In this document: piece after piece, positions 6,733 to 9,411 of the stretch
Layout: each line of letters starts with the position of its first letter
Position numbering within the stretch: position 1 is the stretch's first letter
Assembly (NCBI GenBank): GCA_016763095.1
Contig: JAESUK010000048.1
Coordinates: 1 to 9,411 of the forward strand
Reading direction: 5' to 3'
From: Alphaproteobacteria bacterium
GTDB taxonomy: Bacteria; Pseudomonadota; Alphaproteobacteria; Micavibrionales; Micavibrionaceae
Length of the DNA: 9,411 bases
Translations under genes and position numbers: made by a program
Notes under the pieces: generated by a model
What the model was told of the DNA's origin: nothing
Databases searched by the model: none
The model's input: the letters and a program-made list of their open reading frames with translations, nothing else

Positions 6733-7951
6733 GGGTATCCTCTGTAATATTTAGTTCAATAGCCGCTGAACGCGCAGGCATGATGATTGCTTCCCCTTGA
6801 TCTTCCAATGGAATTGAAGGGCTTCTTTGTGTTCGATATAATCCATAAGCAAAGATAATGAAAAAGAGTACCGTGAGTGAAAGAAAATACACTTCTATGC
6901 TTAGCACAGTCATAAATATAGAAACGATCAATGGGCCTAGAGCAGCACCAACACCGTTTACGAGTATGAGTGATGACCCTGCTGCTACAAAGTAACGTGG
7001 CGCAATGTGATCGTTTGTATGGGCAAGGCATTGACCATAAATAGAGAGACTGCATCCTCCAAGTAGGAAGAACAAAATATAAAATAAAAGAGAACCTCCA
7101 GATGCTAGAAAGCAACCGAGAGATATGATACATGATAAAAAACAGATCAAGATGAGAATTGTACGTCGATTGTATCGATCAGACAACCACCCGATAGGAA
7201 TTTGAAAGAGTACACCTCCCAGTAAGTATATCGCTATGAATGTTGGAATTTGTGCAAGTGGGAGTCCAATTTCGATTGCGTATACAGCCCCTAACCCTAG
7301 AATTATACTTGCGCTCATTCCACTTCCGAATGCGCAAATGATTCCCGTTGGTGACATTGAAAACAATTTCTTTAAGGAAATATGTTCTGGTTCATCAAAT
7401 GATGGCGCTGGTCGTGAGCTTAAGGAAATTGGTATCAAGGCAATAGAGACCAATACGGACGTTAAAATGAATAGTGTTACAGTTGCAGGGTCAGCAGTGG
7501 TTAAAAGAAATTGTCCGCCTACCATGCCTCCGTAACTAATAACTTGGTAAAGAGCCAAAATCTTCCCACGTGTTTTATTTGTAGAGGCATCATTTAACCA
7601 GCTTTCTACAACGATGTATAATCCTGCATAGCTGAAACCTGTAAAGACACGAATAAACGCCCAAAACCAAATATCTACAATTACACCATGTAAAAGAACA
7701 GTTACCGAGGCAAGTGAGGCGAGTGCTGTAAAGACACGAATATGCCCAACATTTTTGACGAGTTTTGGTGCAAAATATGATCCAAATACAAAGCCAAGAT
7801 AGTACAATGACATTATAAAACCAGTTGAGGTCGTATTGAAATCTTCTATGGTTGCGCGGACTCCAAGTAGAGTTCCTTGCAATCCATTTCCTAGCATCAT
7901 GAGAGAGAGTCCAAAAAACAAAGGCCATAGGGAATGTACTATTTTGCGCAT
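6719..7951 (-). CDS. MFS transporter, YcaD-like
   Basis: This is an inner-membrane major facilitator superfamily transporter of 410 residues with about 12 predicted hydrophobic segments, normal for the superfamily. The closest remembered match is the YcaD group: the N-terminal GLQGTLLGVRA (residues 23-33), ESWLN (116-120) with NKTRGK (125-130), the cytoplasmic loop signature GWLSDRYNRR (254-263) between the two middle C-terminal helices, and APRYFVAAGSSLI late in the protein. Substrates of this group are poorly known. The start has a strong AGGAG site (bases 7957-7961 on the opposite strand) at good spacing, which fixes the ATG at 7951. A long polar tail follows the last helix (from about 372). 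The gene converges on the GNAT/deacylase pair with a 13-base overlap and is divergent from the small exported protein gene. It might move the deacylase substrate or product, but position alone does not show this. Confidence 0.9.
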   Translation of the reverse strand: MRKIVHSLWPLFFGLSLMMLGNGLQGTLLGVRATIEDFNTTSTGFIMSLYYLGFVFGSYFAPKLVKNVGHIRVFTALASLASVTVLLHGVIVDIWFWAFIRVFTGFSYAGLYIVVESWLNDASTNKTRGKILALYQVISYGGMVGGQFLLTTADPATVTLFILTSVLVSIALIPISLSSRPAPSFDEPEHISLKKLFSMSPTGIICAFGSGMSASIILGLGAVYAIEIGLPLAQIPTFIAIYLLGGVLFQIPIGWLSDRYNRRTILILICFLSCIISLGCFLASGGSLLFYILFFLLGGCSLSIYGQCLAHTNDHIAPRYFVAAGSSLILVNGVGAALGPLIVSIFMTVLSIEVYFLSLTVLFFIIFAYGLYRTQRSPSIPLEDQGEAIIMPARSAAIELNITEDTPQDS

Positions 7952-8008
7952 GTGTTCTCCTCTCGTGTTTTAAATGTTGTTAAATTAATTCATATCTATT
8001 TCGTACAC

Positions 8009-8037
8009 ATAATCTTTTTTTGCTAGAAATAAAACAA
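8009..8037 (-). promoter_or_regulatory. Possible promoter of the MFS gene
   Basis: Read on the minus strand, TTGTTT (bases 8037-8032) and GATTAT (8014-8009) are 17 bases apart. The matches are modest (3/6 and 4/6). The spacing and the position about 60 bases before the start codon are reasonable in this AT-rich divergent gap. Confidence 0.25.
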
Positions 8038-8083
8038 GAATCTTTGATGTTAGGAAAATAATTTTTTAGATTTTAGAATTGTT

Positions 8084-8110
8084 TTGAAAAAGTATAAATT
8101 GGGGTATAGT
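8084..8110 (+). promoter_or_regulatory. Possible promoter of the small exported protein gene
   Basis: TTGAAA (8084-8089) and TATAGT (8105-8110) are each 5/6 matches to the sigma-70 boxes, but only 15 bases separate them. A start 7 bases after the -10 would fall on the ATG at 8117, giving a leaderless or nearly leaderless message. This would also exclude the TTG at 8084 as the start codon. Confidence 0.3.
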
Positions 8111-8116
8111 AATTCT

Positions 8117-8572
8117 ATGATAATTAGACCGTTATTCTTTGTTTTTTTGATGTGTGTTTCTCTTGTGATTTCGAGAGGATCGTTTGCGATTCAGGATAAA
8201 AACTGCAATTATGGAGAATTAAAAATTGAATTTATCAAAGGTGATTCAAAGAAAAATTCAGCAATCAATACGGTTCGTATTTATGTGTCTGTGGACACAC
8301 CAAATCCTGGATATATTTATTCGTTGTCGATGAATGAGGGAACAGAGGGACAGATTGTAAATGGAACGTTATCTCTGTATATGAAAGACGAAGGTCTTAT
8401 GAGCGCGGCGGTTATTACTCCGATTACGATTGATCAAACGGTAAAAATTCCCGCAAATGCGCGCACTATTTTTATAGATGTATCGAAAAAGTTTAACTGG
8501 GGTCCTGAATATTTTATAGGCGGATTCAGTGGATTTCAGACTCTGTGCCTTCCTCCATCAACATATAAATAA
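8117..8572 (+). CDS. Small exported protein of unknown function
   Basis: From the ATG at 8117 this is 151 residues. The first 24 look like a Sec signal peptide: a short start with one Arg, the hydrophobic core LFFVFLMCVSLVI, then SRGSFA with probable cleavage after Ala24. The mature protein of about 127 residues is hydrophilic, beta-strand rich (RIYVSV, TIFIDV and similar) and has two cysteines, Cys30 near its start and Cys144 near its end, which could form a disulfide in the periplasm. There is no lipobox cysteine directly after the signal. The frame is open from an in-frame TTG at 8084, but that start would put eleven polar residues before the signal peptide and has no ribosome binding site, so the ATG is preferred; GGGG at 8101-8104 is a distant possible site. 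I recognise no family. It ends 6 bases from the convergent prolyl-tRNA editing gene. Confidence 0.75.
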   Translation: MIIRPLFFVFLMCVSLVISRGSFAIQDKNCNYGELKIEFIKGDSKKNSAINTVRIYVSVDTPNPGYIYSLSMNEGTEGQIVNGTLSLYMKDEGLMSAAVITPITIDQTVKIPANARTIFIDVSKKFNWGPEYFIGGFSGFQTLCLPPSTYK

Positions 8573-8578
8573 ATGACC

Positions 8579-9109
8579 CTACTTCTCGTCTTCGGGGCGG
8601 ACACATTTTAGATCGACAATTTCGTAAGTATGATTGATGTGTTCAAAGAACTTAATCAAATCTGTTGGTGTGAGCACAATTGTCATTGTGTTGAAAAGTG
8701 GATGATAAGCAACCAGTGGTTGGTTCATCATATCTTCTTCTAGGATTGAACGTACTTCATGATCTTTGTCATTTATGATGGCGAAGGGGCATACAGAACC
8801 AGGTCGCACTCCAAGATATTGGAAGAGGCGTTCAGGTGAGCCGAAAGATATGCGCGCGCAGGCAAGGCGTTTCTCTAATTTCTTTAAATCAATCTTTGTT
8901 TCATTTTGTGCGGTTACCAAAAACATGTTCTTTTTCTTGTCTCGTAAAAAGAGATTACGGCAATGTGCGCCTTCTATGTCGTGTTCTACTTTTTCTGCAT
9001 CATTCACAGAAAATACCGCCTCATGACGATGGAGTTTATAATCAATATTAAGCTCTTTTAAGATGGTAAAGAGATCATCAGGAGTAGTAGGGAGGGCGTT
9101 TTGGGGCAT
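8579..9109 (-). CDS. Prolyl-tRNA editing protein, ProXp-ala/PrdX type (YbaK domain)
   Basis: This is a free-standing trans-editing hydrolase of the YbaK/INS superfamily. Close relatives remove alanine wrongly attached to tRNA-Pro, correcting a common error of prolyl-tRNA synthetase in the cytosol. The protein has 176 residues, normal for the group. Family segments are HRHEAVFSVNDAEKV (residues 27-41), GAHCRNLFLRDKK (47-59), ISFGSPERLFQYLGVRPGSV (87-106) followed by CPFAIIND, and YHPLFNTMTI (135-144). In relatives I remember, the position of Arg51 is a functionally important Lys (as in TKNLFL); here it is Arg. The start codon has AAGGAA only 13-15 bases upstream, so initiation may be weak. A tRNA-Pro gene lies about 5.5 kb away, a reasonable substrate but not an operon link. 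The general assignment is firm; activity is uncertain because of the Lys change. Confidence 0.9.
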   Translation of the reverse strand: MPQNALPTTPDDLFTILKELNIDYKLHRHEAVFSVNDAEKVEHDIEGAHCRNLFLRDKKKNMFLVTAQNETKIDLKKLEKRLACARISFGSPERLFQYLGVRPGSVCPFAIINDKDHEVRSILEEDMMNQPLVAYHPLFNTMTIVLTPTDLIKFFEHINHTYEIVDLKCVRPEDEK

Positions 9110-9147
9110 TTCTTAGGTTTTCCTTATATGTGTAAGCTTTTCGTATC

Positions 9148-9174
9148 ATTAGATAAAATGCAACCTAATCTCAA
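9148..9174 (-). promoter_or_regulatory. Possible promoter of the prolyl-tRNA editing gene
   Basis: On the minus strand TTGAGA (9174-9169) precedes TCTAAT (9153-9148, 5/6 match) by 15 bases. TTGTTG slightly further upstream gives 18 bases to the same -10. Transcription would begin near 9141, about 30 bases before the start codon at 9109. The -10 is good but the -35 choice is uncertain. Confidence 0.3.
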
Positions 9175-9178
9175 CAAT

Positions 9179-9207
9179 TTGTAAATATTTGTCCTGTATA
9201 AGATAAT
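9179..9207 (+). promoter_or_regulatory. Predicted sigma-70 promoter of the 58-codon small gene
   Basis: TTGTAA (9179-9184) and GATAAT (9202-9207) are exactly 17 bases apart, 4/6 and 5/6 matches. Transcription starting near 9214 would leave a leader of about 21 bases containing the TTAGGA ribosome binding site before the ATG at 9235. The promoter is divergent from the editing gene's promoter. Confidence 0.5.
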
Positions 9208-9234
9208 AGTAGAACGAAAAAAGTTAGGATTTTT

Positions 9235-9411
9235 ATGAGTATTACATGTTTAGCGGGATCAGGAAATGCTTTGGCTAACCTGCCAAATGATTTTCGGCAG
9301 AGTTTGGAGATAAGCCATTCTCCTGCAGTTAGTTGTTCGAATGACTTTAGTGTCGCGGCAAATCCTGCAGTTACAGCCACACAGTTTGATATGAATTTGG
9401 GGGTAGCATAA
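9235..9411 (+). CDS. Small protein of 58 residues, function unknown
   Basis: The frame runs from ATG at 9235 to TAA on the last base of the window. Support comes from a well-spaced promoter, an AGGA site (9226-9229) five bases before the ATG, and codon third positions that are mostly A/T like the neighbouring genes. The product starts MSITCLAGSGNA, has no clear membrane segment, and contains an imperfect internal repeat: NDF (residues 18-20 and 36-38), each followed by PAV (30-32 and 44-46). An exact 11-base DNA repeat underlies the PAV copies. Two cysteines are present (5 and 34). I recognise no family. The minus strand is also open here from the window edge to 9171, so the alternative is the 3' end of a minus-strand gene entering from the right. 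The plus-strand reading is preferred because it has start, stop, promoter and ribosome binding site. Confidence 0.5.
   Translation: MSITCLAGSGNALANLPNDFRQSLEISHSPAVSCSNDFSVAANPAVTATQFDMNLGVA

Noticed and set aside
7236..7535. A 99-codon plus-strand frame inside the transporter gene.
   Set aside because: It is antisense to well-conserved transporter segments and shows no ribosome binding site or domain.
1..9411. CRISPR array, toxin-antitoxin pair, restriction or other defence system, insertion sequence.
   Set aside because: No evenly spaced repeats, no transposase or nuclease motifs and no short paired toxin-like genes were found on either strand.

Overview
This is an AT-rich (about 40% G+C by eye) bacterial chromosomal segment, most likely from an alphaproteobacterium. 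The main evidence is the run plsX-fabH-ihfA-MerR regulator followed by a proline tRNA, a gene order typical of Alphaproteobacteria. The low G+C suggests an AT-rich lineage within the class, possibly host-associated or predatory, but the sequence does not fix the genus. No insertion sequence, phage gene, CRISPR array or rRNA gene is visible.

Left part (1-3056), core functions on the + strand. plsX (its first codons lie outside the window) and fabH link fatty-acid initiation to phospholipid synthesis. ihfA follows behind its own well-formed promoter. Next come a MerR-type regulator and a complete tRNA-Pro(GGG) with encoded CCA.

Middle part (3057-5265), a lineage-specific insert. A 617-residue cytosolic protein that I cannot assign to any family sits alone behind a promoter with a perfect TTGACA box. 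After it comes a 268-base gap with inverted repeats and a doubtful small minus-strand reading frame.

Right-middle part (5266-7951). A GNAT acyltransferase overlaps an aspartoacylase/succinylglutamate desuccinylase-type zinc hydrolase, making a probable two-gene operon that could add and remove an acyl group on a small amine. A YcaD-like MFS transporter converges on it from the minus strand, and the two stop codons lie inside one 15-base palindrome.

Right part (7952-9411). A small exported protein of unknown function is followed by a convergent prolyl-tRNA editing protein (ProXp-ala/PrdX type), which has Arg where the family normally has a conserved Lys. Last comes a 58-codon small gene with a good promoter and ribosome binding site, ending on the last base of the window.

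The least explained items are the 617-residue orphan, the GNAT/deacylase pair, the K-to-R change in the editing protein and the 58-residue small protein. I did not find a clear new defence system or mobile system.
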